In this document: in pieces, positions 1 to 9,536 of the stretch
How positions within the stretch are numbered: position 1 is the stretch's first letter
How the letters are laid out: each line of letters starts with the position of its first letter
From: Novosphingobium sp. NDB2Meth1
Lineage (GTDB): Bacteria > Pseudomonadota > Alphaproteobacteria > Sphingomonadales > Sphingomonadaceae
Reading direction: 5' to 3'
Assembly: GCF_900117425.1 (NCBI RefSeq)
Contig: NZ_FPEH01000015.1
Coordinates: forward strand, 496,001 to 560,000
DNA length: 64,000 nt
Position numbers and translations under genes: made by a program
Notes under the pieces: model-generated
What the model was told of the DNA's origin: nothing
The model's input: the letters and a program-made list of their open reading frames with translations, nothing else
Databases searched by the model: none

Positions 1-126
1 CGCATAGGTTACGAGGCTCGTGACTTCCCGCTCGCTCAGGCACACGGGGTCCTGCGCGGCAGCAACTTCGGCCATCCCCAACGACGCAAGTGCGGCGCCA
101 CACACGATCTTGCGAACCAGCGGCAT
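1..126 (-). CDS. Exported hypothetical protein, N-terminal fragment
   Basis: The reading frame opens with ATG at 126 and runs off the left edge, so only 42 residues are visible. They form a typical signal peptide: a basic start (MPLVRK), a hydrophobic core and an A-A-A-Q cleavage region near residue 25, followed by a short mature segment containing a Cys (DPVCLSE). The start lies 13 bases after the ispDF stop on the same strand, which suggests co-transcription. Family not recognised; function unknown. Confidence 0.6.
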   Translation of the reverse strand, partial: MPLVRKIVCGAALASLGMAEVAAAQDPVCLSEREVTSLVTYA

Positions 127-139
127 GCCCCGCGCTCCT

Positions 140-1297
140 TCAAGCCTTGGCGATGACGGTGGCCACCGCCTGCGCCGCAATTCCCTCGCCGCGACCGGTG
201 AAGCCGAGCCGCTCGGTGGTTGTCGCCTTGACGCTCACGGCAGCGATGTCAATCGCGAGAATCGCCGCCAGCCTTGCCCGCATCGCCGACTTGTGCGGGC
301 CGATTTTCGGAGCCTCGCAGATGATCGTGACGTCGATGTTGCTGATCGTATAGCCAGCCTCGGCGACCAGCGTTGCGGCATGGGCAAGAAAGCGATCGGA
401 CGAAGCCCCGCGCCACTTGGCATCGGAAGGCGGGAAATGATCGCCGATGTCGCCCGCCGCGACTGCGCCGAGCAGCGCATCGACCAAGGCATGAATTGCG
501 ACGTCGGCATCACTATGGCCCGCAAGCCCCTTTGTATGCTCGATTTTCAGTCCGCAGAGCCAGAGTTCCTCACCTTCGACGAGGCGGTGGACGTCGTAGC
601 CCATGCCGGTGCGCACGGCGGCAGGTGTCATGCTGTCATCCTTCAGATCTTCGGCAAAGGTTACCTTCTTGAGCCGCTCGTCGCCGGGAACAAGCGCAAC
701 GGCGAGCCCGGCCGTTTCAGCCACAGCGGCATCATCGCCCGCATCGGCGGCGCCACCCCAGGCGCGATGGGCGGCAAGGATGGCATCGAAGCGGAAGGCT
801 TGCGGCGTCTGGACGCGATAGAGCCCGTCGCGGTCGACAAAGGCGCCGCGCAGGCCGTTAGCGCCGCGCACGACGCTGTCGACTACCGGCAGCACCGGAA
901 TGGCGCCGGGTTGGCTGACAAGCGCCGCGACCAGCGCGGCGATGACCGCTTCAGGCAAGTCAGGGCGCGCGGCATCGTGGATCAGCACCGAGGCGGGGGC
1001 GTCATCCGCCAGTGCCTCAAGTCCGGCGCGCACCGACCCTTGCCGGCTCGCCGCACCATGGACAAACCGCACGCCGGGCACGCCGGTCAGCACTTCGACC
1101 GCAGTCTCTTCCCAATTCGCGGGGATCACGACCACGATCGGTGCAACGCCGGCCTTCGCCAGCGCCTCCACTGAGTGGCGGACCAGCGGCTTGCCGCGCC
1201 AGATCGCGAACTGCTTGGGTACCGTTCCGCCGGCGCGCAGACCCTGGCCAGCGGCGACAACAACAGCGGCGACGGAAGCAGGTTTGGGCAGATTCAT
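140..1297 (-). CDS. ispDF: Bifunctional IspD/IspF (MEP isoprenoid pathway)
   Basis: One 385-residue protein carries two steps of the MEP pathway. Residues 1-222 are the IspD cytidylyltransferase, with the nucleotide-binding [10 protein letters not shown] and PKQ motifs. Residues 223-385 are IspF, the 2,4-cyclodiphosphate synthase, with the metal ligands in GYDVHRL and the AGHSDADV segment. The fusion is the usual arrangement in alphaproteobacteria. The frame is open to 1348, but I chose ATG 1297 because AAGGGG lies just upstream and the residues after it match a normal IspD start. The gene is divergent from dusB across 74 bases. Confidence 0.95.
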   Translation of the reverse strand: MNLPKPASVAAVVVAAGQGLRAGGTVPKQFAIWRGKPLVRHSVEALAKAGVAPIVVVIPANWEETAVEVLTGVPGVRFVHGAASRQGSVRAGLEALADDAPASVLIHDAARPDLPEAVIAALVAALVSQPGAIPVLPVVDSVVRGANGLRGAFVDRDGLYRVQTPQAFRFDAILAAHRAWGGAADAGDDAAVAETAGLAVALVPGDERLKKVTFAEDLKDDSMTPAAVRTGMGYDVHRLVEGEELWLCGLKIEHTKGLAGHSDADVAIHALVDALLGAVAAGDIGDHFPPSDAKWRGASSDRFLAHAATLVAEAGYTISNIDVTIICEAPKIGPHKSAMRARLAAILAIDIAAVSVKATTTERLGFTGRGEGIAAQAVATVIAKA

Positions 1298-1371
1298 GGC
1301 TCGCCCCTTACAGTCCTTGCCGCAAACCGCGCAATCGACTAAGCGCATGCCTCTTTTTTAGGCAGCCTCTT

Positions 1372-2412
1372 ATGCGTGAACTTCCCGTCCCGCCGCAGCT
1401 CCCGCCAATCATGGTCGGCCCCGTGCGCATCGCGCAGCCCGTGGTGCTCGCGCCGATGACGGGCGTCTCGGACCTGCCGTTCCGCACGATGGTCCGCCGC
1501 TTCGGTTCGGGTCTCAACGTGACCGAGATGATCGCCAGCCCCGCCGCGATCCGCGAGACGCGCCAGTCGATCCAGAAGGCGGCGTGGCACCCGACCGAAG
1601 AGCCTGTCTCGATGCAGCTGATGGGCAACGAACCGGCGCAGATGGCCGAAGCCGCCCGCATTTCCGAGGACAAGGGCGCCGCGATCATCGACATCAACAT
1701 GGGCTGCCCGGTGCGCAAGATCGTCAGCGGCGATTGCGGCTCCGCGCTGATGCGCGACATCCCGCTCGCAACGGCGCTGATCGAGGCGACGGTGAAGGCG
1801 GTAAAGGTGCCGGTCACGGTCAAGATGCGCATGGGCTGGTGCCATGACAGTCTGAATGCTCCCGAACTTGCCCGCATCGCGCAGGACCTCGGCGCGCAGA
1901 TGATCACGGTCCACGGCCGCACCCGCAATCAGATGTACAAGGGCTCGGCGGACTGGGCCTTCGTGCGCCGTGTGAAGGACGCGGTCTCGATCCCGGTCAT
2001 CGTCAATGGCGATATCTGCGGGATCGATGATGCCGCCAAGGCCATCGAGCAGAGCGGCGCGGACGGTCTGATGATCGGGCGCGGCGCCTACGGCAAGCCG
2101 TGGCTGCTCGGCCAGGTCATGCACTGGCTCGACACCGGCGAGGAGCGCTCCGAGCCGTCGATTGCCGAGCAATATGCCCTTATCACAGAGCATTACCACG
2201 CAATGCTCGAGCATTATGGCACAGTGACCGGCGTCAACATGGCGCGCAAGCATTTGGGCTGGTACACCAAGGGTCTGCCCGGATCGGCCGAGTTCCGCAA
2301 CCGCGTGAACTTCATCGACGATCCCAAGGTGGTGCTCGCTTCGCTTGCCGAATTCTATGGCCGCGCGATCGCAGCCATTGGGGCAGCCCCCGCAATCCGC
2401 GCGGCTGCATGA
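1372..2412 (+). CDS. dusB: tRNA-dihydrouridine synthase B (NifR3 type)
   Basis: A flavin-dependent enzyme that reduces uridine to dihydrouridine in tRNA. The 346-residue protein has the FMN barrel start [14 protein letters not shown], the conserved NMGCPVRKI segment with the catalytic Cys, KMRMGW, and the [10 protein letters not shown] phosphate-binding end. It is the first gene of a dusB-ntrB-ntrC run: its TGA overlaps the ntrB ATG by four bases. This nifR3-ntrBC linkage is classic for alphaproteobacteria. The frame extends far upstream of 1372, but that part is antisense to ispDF. A later Met at residue 14 is a possible alternative start. Confidence 0.93.
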   Translation: MRELPVPPQLPPIMVGPVRIAQPVVLAPMTGVSDLPFRTMVRRFGSGLNVTEMIASPAAIRETRQSIQKAAWHPTEEPVSMQLMGNEPAQMAEAARISEDKGAAIIDINMGCPVRKIVSGDCGSALMRDIPLATALIEATVKAVKVPVTVKMRMGWCHDSLNAPELARIAQDLGAQMITVHGRTRNQMYKGSADWAFVRRVKDAVSIPVIVNGDICGIDDAAKAIEQSGADGLMIGRGAYGKPWLLGQVMHWLDTGEERSEPSIAEQYALITEHYHAMLEHYGTVTGVNMARKHLGWYTKGLPGSAEFRNRVNFIDDPKVVLASLAEFYGRAIAAIGAAPAIRAAA

Positions 2413-3521
2413 GCGGTCCCGGCGACTGGCGCAAAACCGGTGACGGGCGGCCCGATCCCAAGCGCATCGTCGCCAGCCTGCCGATGGCGGTGTTCACGCT
2501 GGCACCGGATCTGACCATCGCCGCTGCCAATCCTGCCGCCGAGCAACTGGCCGGGCAAGGTGCCCGCAGGCTGGTCGGCAAAGCGGTCGAGGATGTCTTC
2601 GTCTTCGAGGAACCGCTGATCCTGCGCCGTCTTGCGGAAGGCGAAGCACAGTTGCTGGCGCGCGACTCGCTCGTCCGCATCCTCGGTGCGCCCGCGCGCC
2701 GGATCGACGTCATGACCTCGCCGGTCGCCTATTGCCCGGGCTGGCAACTGCTGGCGCTGAGCGAAGGCGTCGGGGTGGAGGCACTGTCCGGCGACGGCGG
2801 CGGCGCGGGGGCGGGGGAGGGCACGCCGCTGCGCGCGCCCGAAGTCCTCGCGCACGAGATCAAGAACCCGCTCGCCGGCATTCGCGGCGCCGCCCAATTG
2901 CTCGGCCGCAAAGTGGGTAATGCGGAGCGCGCGCTGACCGACCTGATCACCGGCGAAGTCGACCGCATTGCCAAGCTGGTCGACCAGATGCAGTCGCTTT
3001 CCCGCCGGGGCCGCGAGCCCGACAGCCCCTGCAATCTGCACGAAGCCGTGCGGCGCGCACAGGCGGTCGTGGCGGCGGGGCATGGCGGGTTCGTGGTCGA
3101 GGAAGAGTTCGATCCCTCGCTCCCGCCGGTCATGGCCAATCCCGATGCTCTGGTGCAGGTCTTGCTCAACCTGTTCACCAATGCGCGCGAGGCCTGCGAA
3201 GCGGCGCGCGAGCCGCGCATTGCCGTGCGCACCCGCTTTGCCAGCGGCATCCAGCTTCACGCCGGGCCGGGCGGCAAGCCGCTGCGCCTGCCGATCGAGT
3301 TGCGCGTGAGCGACAACGGCCCCGGCATCGATCCGGCGCTCCGCGACCACATCTTCGATCCTTTCGTGACGGGCAAGAAGAACGGGCAGGGCCTTGGCCT
3401 CGCGCTCGTCCAGAAACTGGTGCGCGAGATGAATGGCCGTGTGACGCACGATCGCGATGAAGTCCGCGGGTGGACGCATTTTCGCCTGCACTTGCCTGTC
3501 GCCGGAAGCTCAAAGCTATGA
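2409..3521 (+). CDS. ntrB: Nitrogen regulation sensor kinase NtrB (GlnL)
   Basis: A cytoplasmic two-component kinase that phosphorylates NtrC when nitrogen is limiting. The 370-residue protein has an N-terminal PAS-like domain (about 20-120), a HisKA box with His149 in [16 protein letters not shown], and a HATPase domain with the N box [10 protein letters not shown], then DNGPGID and GQGLGLALV. It has no membrane segment, as expected for NtrB. Both ends overlap neighbours by ATGA (dusB upstream, ntrC downstream), so the three genes are translationally coupled. Confidence 0.93.
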   Translation: MSGPGDWRKTGDGRPDPKRIVASLPMAVFTLAPDLTIAAANPAAEQLAGQGARRLVGKAVEDVFVFEEPLILRRLAEGEAQLLARDSLVRILGAPARRIDVMTSPVAYCPGWQLLALSEGVGVEALSGDGGGAGAGEGTPLRAPEVLAHEIKNPLAGIRGAAQLLGRKVGNAERALTDLITGEVDRIAKLVDQMQSLSRRGREPDSPCNLHEAVRRAQAVVAAGHGGFVVEEEFDPSLPPVMANPDALVQVLLNLFTNAREACEAAREPRIAVRTRFASGIQLHAGPGGKPLRLPIELRVSDNGPGIDPALRDHIFDPFVTGKKNGQGLGLALVQKLVREMNGRVTHDRDEVRGWTHFRLHLPVAGSSKL

Positions 3522-4951
3522 AACGCCGCATCCTGCTCGTCGAGGACGATGCCTCCATCGCGCTCGTCATCACTGCCGCACTCGAGGCCGAAGGGTATGA
3601 CGTCACGCGCTGCGCTTCGATTGCAGATCGCGATGCCGTGCTGGCGGAGAAACAGTTCGGCCTGATGCTGACCGACGTCGTTCTCACCGATGGCGACGGC
3701 ATGGAAACGCTGGGGCGCGTCCGCGAGGCGGCACCGACTATGCCGGTCATCATCCTCTCGGCGCAGAACACGCTCGATACCGCCGTGCGCGCAAGCGATA
3801 CCGGCGCCTTCGAGTATTTCCCCAAGCCCTTCGATCTCGATGAACTGGTGCGCACCGTGCAGCAGGCGATCGGCTCCAGCGAGAGCGCAGGGCTCGACGA
3901 TGTGGCCGATGACGTTGCGCCGGGGCTGCCACTGGTTGGCCGCAGCCAGGCCATGCAGACGGTCTACCGCATGATCACGCGCGTGCTGCGCAACGATCTG
4001 ACGGTGCTGATCCTCGGCGAATCCGGCACCGGCAAGGAACTGGTGGCCGAGGCGATCCACCAGCTGGGCAAGCGCAGCGCGGGGCCGTTCATCGCGGTCA
4101 ACACGGCGGCGATCCCCGGCGATCTCATCGAAAGCGAGCTGTTCGGCCACGAGAAGGGGGCTTTCACCGGCGCCGTCACTCGCCGCATCGGCAAGTTCGA
4201 GCAGGCGCGGGGCGGTACGCTGTTCCTCGACGAAATCGGCGACATGCCGCTGGAAGCGCAGACCCGGCTGCTGCGAGCGCTGCAATCGGGTCGCATCCGC
4301 CGCGTCGGCGGGACCGAGGAGATCACCCTCGACTGCCGCATCGTCGCCGCGACAAACCGCGATCTCGAGCCCATGATCGCGGCGGGCACGTTCCGCGAGG
4401 ACCTCTACTACCGCCTCGCCGTCGTGCCGATCTCGCTGCCCCCCTTGCGCGAGCGGTCGGACGACATCGAGGCGCTGGCCCGCCATTTCCTGGTCCGCGC
4501 GGCGGGTGAGGGGCTCCCGCGCCGCCAGCTCACTGCGGCCGGCGCAGCGCTGCTCTCCCGTCAGCCATGGCGCGGCAACGTGCGCGAACTGCGCAATTTC
4601 GTCTACCGCCTCGCACTCCTCGCCCGCGACGAGGTGATCGACGCCGGCGCCATCGAACCGCTGCTGGCGCAGGACCGTGCGCAGCCGCAGCCCGGCCTCG
4701 CCGCTCCGGTTCCCGCAGCCGATTTTGCCGAGGCGCTTTCAAGCTGGCTCGCCGAAGAGCAGCCGGGCGAAGGCGAGCTCTACAGCGCCGCACTCGCTGC
4801 TTTCGAGCGCCCGCTGTTTCTCCACGCGCTGGCCGTCACCGGTGGCAACCAGCTGCGCGCCGCGCGTCTGCTCGGGATCAACCGCAACACATTGCGCAAG
4901 CGGCTCTCGGAACTGGCCATCGATCCTGATGAGGCCGGATCGAGAGGCTGA
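3518..4951 (+). CDS. ntrC: Nitrogen regulation response regulator NtrC
   Basis: A sigma54-dependent activator of nitrogen assimilation genes. The 477-residue protein has a receiver domain with Asp53 as phosphoacceptor, an AAA+ domain with Walker A GESGTGKE at 167-174 and the sigma54-contacting loop GAFTGA intact at 214-219, and a Fis-type helix-turn-helix at the C terminus (GNQLRAARLLGINRNTLRKR). It starts inside the ntrB stop (ATGA). Its intact GAFTGA contrasts with the neighbouring NtrX. Confidence 0.95.
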   Translation: MKRRILLVEDDASIALVITAALEAEGYDVTRCASIADRDAVLAEKQFGLMLTDVVLTDGDGMETLGRVREAAPTMPVIILSAQNTLDTAVRASDTGAFEYFPKPFDLDELVRTVQQAIGSSESAGLDDVADDVAPGLPLVGRSQAMQTVYRMITRVLRNDLTVLILGESGTGKELVAEAIHQLGKRSAGPFIAVNTAAIPGDLIESELFGHEKGAFTGAVTRRIGKFEQARGGTLFLDEIGDMPLEAQTRLLRALQSGRIRRVGGTEEITLDCRIVAATNRDLEPMIAAGTFREDLYYRLAVVPISLPPLRERSDDIEALARHFLVRAAGEGLPRRQLTAAGAALLSRQPWRGNVRELRNFVYRLALLARDEVIDAGAIEPLLAQDRAQPQPGLAAPVPAADFAEALSSWLAEEQPGEGELYSAALAAFERPLFLHALAVTGGNQLRAARLLGINRNTLRKRLSELAIDPDEAGSRG

Positions 4952-5009
4952 CGTCACTCCAGGCGCCCATGTTGTCTGCCGCACGTAGTTGCCCTTTCGT
5001 CGAATCGGC

Positions 5010-5023
5010 TTGCATTCCTGCAA
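5010..5023. promoter_or_regulatory. Short inverted repeat ahead of ntrY
   Basis: TTGCA and TGCAA arms flank a four-base spacer in the 96-base gap between ntrC and ntrY, about 25 bases before the ntrY start. It could be an operator or part of a promoter; it is short enough to be chance. Confidence 0.2.
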
Positions 5024-5047
5024 CAGCAGTGTTGTAGATCAGCAACG

Positions 5048-7300
5048 ATGGTTCAGGCTGGCAAACGCGGCATGCGGCGCTCTCCCAGGTGGTATCGCCG
5101 CCTGCTGGTGACCATGCGCCGCGCCAACGTATTCCTGCTGCTGGAAATGACCGCGGTCATGGCGCTTGCGCTGATGGTGTCGGTCACCTGGATGGCGCTT
5201 TCGACGAGCGGCAATACCAACCAGCTGCTGCCTTCGCGCCTCACTGCCAGTTTGCTGATCGGCACGCTTGTTCCGGCGATGGCGCTGATCGTCCTGATCG
5301 GTCGCCGTCTGGCTTTGCGTCGCGCGGCGCGCAGCGTGCTGGGCAGCAGCGGCCGGCTTCACGTGCGGCTCGTGTGGCTGTTCTCGCTGATCGCGGCGAT
5401 CCCGACCCTGCTGGTGGTGGTGTTCGCCTCGCTGCTGTTCCAGTCCGGTGTCGAATTCTGGTTTTCCGACAACTCGCGCGGCATGCTGGAGAACGCCAAC
5501 AGCCTCGCGCGCGGGTACTATGCGGACAAATTGCGCGATGTCGGCAACGAAAGTGTCGCCATGGCCGGCGACTTGCGCGACTACCTCGGGCAGGCACCGA
5601 TCACCAGCCAGGACTTCGCCGAGGGTTATTCGTGGCAGGTCATCAACCGCAAGCTCAACGAATCCGCCCTGATCGAGCGTGGCCCGGACGGGACCTTGCG
5701 CACGGCCGCCATCGTCGATCCCGCCCGCAGCGAACAGCGCGAACGCGTGACCCCGGCCGAGCTGGCGCGGCTTGACGGCGGCGAGCCTGTCGTCGTGACC
5801 GCGTCGGCCGCCCGGATCGAAGCCGTCACCCCGGTCGACCGCCAGCGCGGCATCTACCTCTACGTCGCCCGCAATTCCGATGCTCTGGCGCTCAATCAGT
5901 GGCAGCGCGCGCAGAGCGTGCTCAAGGCTTATGACTTCCTCACCCGCCGCGCCCGCGCGCTGCAGCTGCGCTTCAATATCGCGCTGCTGGTGATCAGCCT
6001 CATGCTGGTCGCGCTGGCAGTGTGGGTCGCATTGCGCTTTGCCGACCGGCAAGTCGCCCCGCTGGTCGAGCTGGTCTCGGCGGCGCGCAACGTCGGCAGC
6101 GGCAATTTCGCGATGCGCGTGCAGCCCGGCAACGGGACCGACGAGGTCGGCCTGCTTGCCCGCGCGTTCAACCGCATGACCGCGCAGCTCGAAGCACAGA
6201 CGCAGGCCCTAGTCAGCGCGAACGCCCAACTTGCGGTTCGCCGCGCGTTCATCGAAGCCGTGCTGGAATCGATCACCGCCGGGATCGTTTCGGTAGACCG
6301 CGAAGGGAGCATCCGCCTCATGAACAGTTCGGCGCAGGCGCTGCTCTATCCCGCGCGTGAAGACGATGTCGCACGCGATCCGGTCGGTGCGCCGCTGGCG
6401 GACGTCGCCCCGCAGCTGGCGCAGTTCGTCGCGGGCGGCGAGCGCAGCGGCGTGGTCCACTATGCGCAAGGCGGCGATCTGTTGACGCTTGCGGTCAAGG
6501 TCACCGCGGACCGCAACGGCCACGTGATCACCTTCGAGGACATCACCCGCCAGCTGCTCGACCAGCGCCGCGCGGCCTGGTCCGACGTCGCGCGCCGCAT
6601 CGCGCACGAGATCAAGAACCCGCTGACCCCGATCCAGCTCGCGACGGAGCGCCTCAAGCGCCGTTATCGCCGCCAGATCGAAACCGACCCGGAACTGTTT
6701 GAGGAACTGACAGCGACGATCATCCGACAGGTCGGCGATCTCAGGCAGATGGTCGACGAGTTTTCCTCATTCGCTCGCCTGCCCAAGCCGGTGTTTCGTC
6801 CGGAAGATGCCAGCGACCTCGTCCGCCAGGCCCTGTTCCTGCAGGAAGTGGCACACAGCGACATCACCTTCACCTTTGATGGCGAGGCGCAGGTTCCCGT
6901 CGAGGCGGACCGCCACCAGATCGGTCAGGCCATGACCAACGTGCTCAAGAACGCCATCGAAGCGATCGAGCAGCGCGGCAAGGCCGAGGACATCGCCTAC
7001 CGCGGTCGGATTGCGGTGAGCCTTGTCGCAGACCGTCATGCCGTCACCGTGACCGTGGCCGACAACGGCGTCGGCCTGCCGGCAGAGCGCGACCGCATTC
7101 TCGAACCCTACATGACGACGCGCGAGAAGGGCACCGGGCTCGGCCTCGCCATCGTCAACAAGATCGTCGAGGAACACGGCGGCACCATGGCGTTTGCTGC
7201 CAATGAAGCCGGTGGCACTTCGGTGATCTTGCGCCTCGCGCGCAATCCGATGGCCGCCGAAGTTCCCGCCGATACGCCCACGGTTCCCGCCAACAGCTAG
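5048..7300 (+). CDS. ntrY: Membrane sensor histidine kinase NtrY
   Basis: Sensor partner of NtrX, linked in alphaproteobacteria to nitrogen, redox and envelope signals. The 750-residue length is normal. The N-terminal third holds several membrane segments (two before residue 100, one near 110-135, one near 305-330) around a periplasmic loop. A HAMP region follows (about 330-385), then a PAS domain (about 400-500), a HisKA box with His520 in [12 protein letters not shown], and a HATPase with LKNAIEAIE, DNGVGLP and GTGLGLAIV. ntrX follows after 26 bases. Confidence 0.94.
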   Translation: MVQAGKRGMRRSPRWYRRLLVTMRRANVFLLLEMTAVMALALMVSVTWMALSTSGNTNQLLPSRLTASLLIGTLVPAMALIVLIGRRLALRRAARSVLGSSGRLHVRLVWLFSLIAAIPTLLVVVFASLLFQSGVEFWFSDNSRGMLENANSLARGYYADKLRDVGNESVAMAGDLRDYLGQAPITSQDFAEGYSWQVINRKLNESALIERGPDGTLRTAAIVDPARSEQRERVTPAELARLDGGEPVVVTASAARIEAVTPVDRQRGIYLYVARNSDALALNQWQRAQSVLKAYDFLTRRARALQLRFNIALLVISLMLVALAVWVALRFADRQVAPLVELVSAARNVGSGNFAMRVQPGNGTDEVGLLARAFNRMTAQLEAQTQALVSANAQLAVRRAFIEAVLESITAGIVSVDREGSIRLMNSSAQALLYPAREDDVARDPVGAPLADVAPQLAQFVAGGERSGVVHYAQGGDLLTLAVKVTADRNGHVITFEDITRQLLDQRRAAWSDVARRIAHEIKNPLTPIQLATERLKRRYRRQIETDPELFEELTATIIRQVGDLRQMVDEFSSFARLPKPVFRPEDASDLVRQALFLQEVAHSDITFTFDGEAQVPVEADRHQIGQAMTNVLKNAIEAIEQRGKAEDIAYRGRIAVSLVADRHAVTVTVADNGVGLPAERDRILEPYMTTREKGTGLGLAIVNKIVEEHGGTMAFAANEAGGTSVILRLARNPMAAEVPADTPTVPANS

Positions 7301-7326
7301 ACCAGACCCTCAGGACCACCCGACCA

Positions 7327-8712
7327 ATGGCACTCGACATCCTCATCGTGGACGACGAACGCGATATCCGCGAGCTTGTCGCCGGCGTGCTCAGCGACGA
7401 AGGCTATGGCTGCCGCACGGCGGCCGACAGCACCGCGGCGCTGGCAGCAGTCGACGAGCGGCGGCCGAGCCTCGTTCTCCTTGACGTCTGGCTCCACGGC
7501 AGCCCGATGGATGGCCTCGAAGTGCTTGACGAGATCAAGAAGCGCGAGCCGGAACTGCCGGTCATCATCTTCTCGGGTCATGGCAATATCGATACCGCCG
7601 TCTCCGCCATCGGCCGCGGCGCGATGGACTTCCTCGAAAAGCCGTTCGAGGCCGAGCGCCTGCTGCTCCTTGTCGAGCGCGCGACCGCCACAGAACGCCT
7701 GCGCCGTGAGAATGCGCGCCTCAGGCAGGGTCTCTCGATGGCCGACGGCTTCACTGGCAATTCTAGCGCGATCAATGCCGTGCGCGCGACCCTGAAGCGC
7801 GTCGCCAATACCGGCAGCCGCCTCCTCATCACCGGTCCTGCCGGTTCGGGCAAGGAAGTCGCCGCGCGGCTGCTTCATTCGTGGAGCCCGCGTGCCGACC
7901 ACGCCTTCGTCACCGTCAATTCCGCGCGCATCACTCCCGAACGCTTCGAGCAGGAACTGTTCGGCGAGGAGATCGACGGCAAGCTGGTGCGGGCAGGGCT
8001 GCTCGAGATGGCCGACGGCGGCACGCTGTTCCTCGACGAAGTCGCCGAGATGCCGGCCTCCAGCCAGGCCCGGATCCTGCGTGTGCTGACGGAGCAGTCG
8101 TTCGTGCGCGTCGGTGGCCACCGCCAGATCCGCGTGGATGTGCGGGTCGTCTCCTCCACCTCGCGTCCGCTGGAGAAGGAAATCGCCGAGCGGCGGTTTC
8201 GTGAGGACTTGTACTATCGGCTCAACGTCGTGCCGGTCTCGATCCCCTCGCTGATCGAGCGGCGCGAGGACATCCCGGCGCTCGCCGACCACTTCTTCTC
8301 GCGCTATGCCAACGAGCAGGGCGTGCAGCCGCCTGCGATCTCGCCCGAAGCCATCGCGGCGATGCAGAGCTACGATTGGCCCGGCAACGTCCGCCAGCTG
8401 CGCAACGTGGTCGAACGCACGATCATCCTCGCCCCGCGCGAACGGCTGACCCGGATCGATGCGGACATGCTGCCGGCCGAAATCGTCACCACACGGCTCG
8501 GCGGCGATACCAGCACGTCGGCGCTGATGGGCGTGCCGCTGCGTGAGGCACGGGAGAACTTCGAGCGCGAGTACCTCAAGGTCCAGATCCGCCGCTTCTC
8601 CGGCAATATCTCGAAGACCGCGAGCTTTATCGGCATGGAGCGCTCGGCGCTGCACCGCAAGCTCAAGCTCCTTGGCATGGCCGAGCGGCGGGAGGACGAA
8701 GAGCTGGACTGA
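7327..8712 (+). CDS. ntrX: Response regulator NtrX (AAA+ domain without GAFTGA)
   Basis: Partner of NtrY. The 461-residue protein has a receiver with Asp53, an AAA+ domain with Walker A GPAGSGKE near 170 and Walker B LFLDEV, and a C-terminal Fis-type helix-turn-helix (SKTASFIGMERSALHRK). The sigma54-contact loop is missing: where NtrC has GAFTGA this protein reads FGEEIDGKLVRAGL. Other alphaproteobacterial NtrX proteins also lack this loop, so it probably acts without sigma54. An inverted repeat follows the stop. Confidence 0.93.
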   Translation: MALDILIVDDERDIRELVAGVLSDEGYGCRTAADSTAALAAVDERRPSLVLLDVWLHGSPMDGLEVLDEIKKREPELPVIIFSGHGNIDTAVSAIGRGAMDFLEKPFEAERLLLLVERATATERLRRENARLRQGLSMADGFTGNSSAINAVRATLKRVANTGSRLLITGPAGSGKEVAARLLHSWSPRADHAFVTVNSARITPERFEQELFGEEIDGKLVRAGLLEMADGGTLFLDEVAEMPASSQARILRVLTEQSFVRVGGHRQIRVDVRVVSSTSRPLEKEIAERRFREDLYYRLNVVPVSIPSLIERREDIPALADHFFSRYANEQGVQPPAISPEAIAAMQSYDWPGNVRQLRNVVERTIILAPRERLTRIDADMLPAEIVTTRLGGDTSTSALMGVPLREARENFEREYLKVQIRRFSGNISKTASFIGMERSALHRKLKLLGMAERREDEELD

Positions 8713-8740
8713 GCGCCAATTCGTTACGTAACTGGGCGCT
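8712..8740 (+). terminator. Inverted repeat after ntrX, possible terminator
   Basis: AGCGCC and GGCGCT arms enclose a loop containing the palindrome GTTACGTAAC. It begins at the ntrX stop codon. It is followed by a weak T-rich stretch (cctatttt) rather than a clean T run, so termination is plausible but not certain. Confidence 0.35.
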
Positions 8741-8769
8741 TAACCTATTTTGCCCCTGTACGAAGCTGC

Positions 8770-8786
8770 GATCCTAACTTAGGATC
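8770..8786. promoter_or_regulatory. Perfect 17-base palindrome upstream of hfq
   Basis: GATCCTAA and TTAGGATC arms flank a single central C, in the 225-base region between ntrX and hfq and about 150 bases before the hfq start. A perfect palindrome of this length is a good candidate operator for a dimeric regulator. No known consensus was matched. Confidence 0.35.
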
Positions 8787-8937
8787 ATTCCCGCTGACCG
8801 GCTGTGGCGCCGCGCGAAACCTAGATCAGATTCGGCCTTGGGCCGTTGAAGAAAAGGGTGAGTGCGGGCCCTGCCAGATCGTGTCCGCCTTCCGCGAGGA
8901 AATCGGGCACCAAAAAACGAAAGGAAAACACCTCAAA

Positions 8938-9513
8938 ATGAACGGTAGAACCCTCTCCGCGCGCCCGCGCGCCAAGGTTGAACCCACTCCCGCAGAGGAA
9001 GCCGCCGCACCACCACCGGTGGCGCTCGTTGCAGGGAAGGGGCAGAACCTTCAGGACGTGTTCCTCAACTTCCTCCGCAAGAACAAGATCCCTGTCACGA
9101 TGTTCCTGGTGAAGGGCGTCAAGCTGCAGGGCATTGTCACCTGGTTCGACAACTTCTCGATCCTCCTGCGGCGCGACGGCCAGTCGCAGCTGGTCTACAA
9201 GCATGCGATCTCGACGATCATGCCCGGCCAGCAGCTCGCGGCGGCCCACTTCGCGCCCAGCAACGACGATTCCTCCAAGAAGCGCCTGCTGCAGGACGTG
9301 TTCCTCTCCAGCGTCCGCGATGCCGGCGTACAGGTGACGATGTTCCTGGTGAACGGCGTAATGCTGCAGGGCCGCGTCGCAGCCTACGATCTGTTCTGCA
9401 TGCTGCTGGAACGCGAGGGCTATGTGCAACTCGCCTACAAGCATGCCGTCTCGACCATCCAGCCTGCCGGTCACGTCGACCTGTCCGGTGAATGGGACGG
9501 CGAGGCGAACTGA
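8938..9513 (+). CDS. hfq: Tandem-domain Hfq RNA chaperone
   Basis: The 191-residue protein contains two Sm/Hfq domains, at about 38-96 and 118-176, joined by a 20-residue linker and preceded by an Ala/Pro-rich tail. Normal Hfq has one domain and forms a hexamer; three tandem chains could build the same ring. Both copies keep the proximal-face YKH (87-89 and 167-169) and the LQD entry (Gln39, Gln119). The second copy has changed at rim and face positions (VRDAG for the basic LRKNK, Leu152 for Asn72, Met142 for Lys62). ATG 8938 was chosen because AAGGA at 8921 precedes it; the frame is open from GTG 8881. hflX follows, as in other proteobacteria. Confidence 0.93.
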   Translation: MNGRTLSARPRAKVEPTPAEEAAAPPPVALVAGKGQNLQDVFLNFLRKNKIPVTMFLVKGVKLQGIVTWFDNFSILLRRDGQSQLVYKHAISTIMPGQQLAAAHFAPSNDDSSKKRLLQDVFLSSVRDAGVQVTMFLVNGVMLQGRVAAYDLFCMLLEREGYVQLAYKHAVSTIQPAGHVDLSGEWDGEAN

Positions 9514-9536
9514 TTGAAACCCAAGGCCGAATCTGG

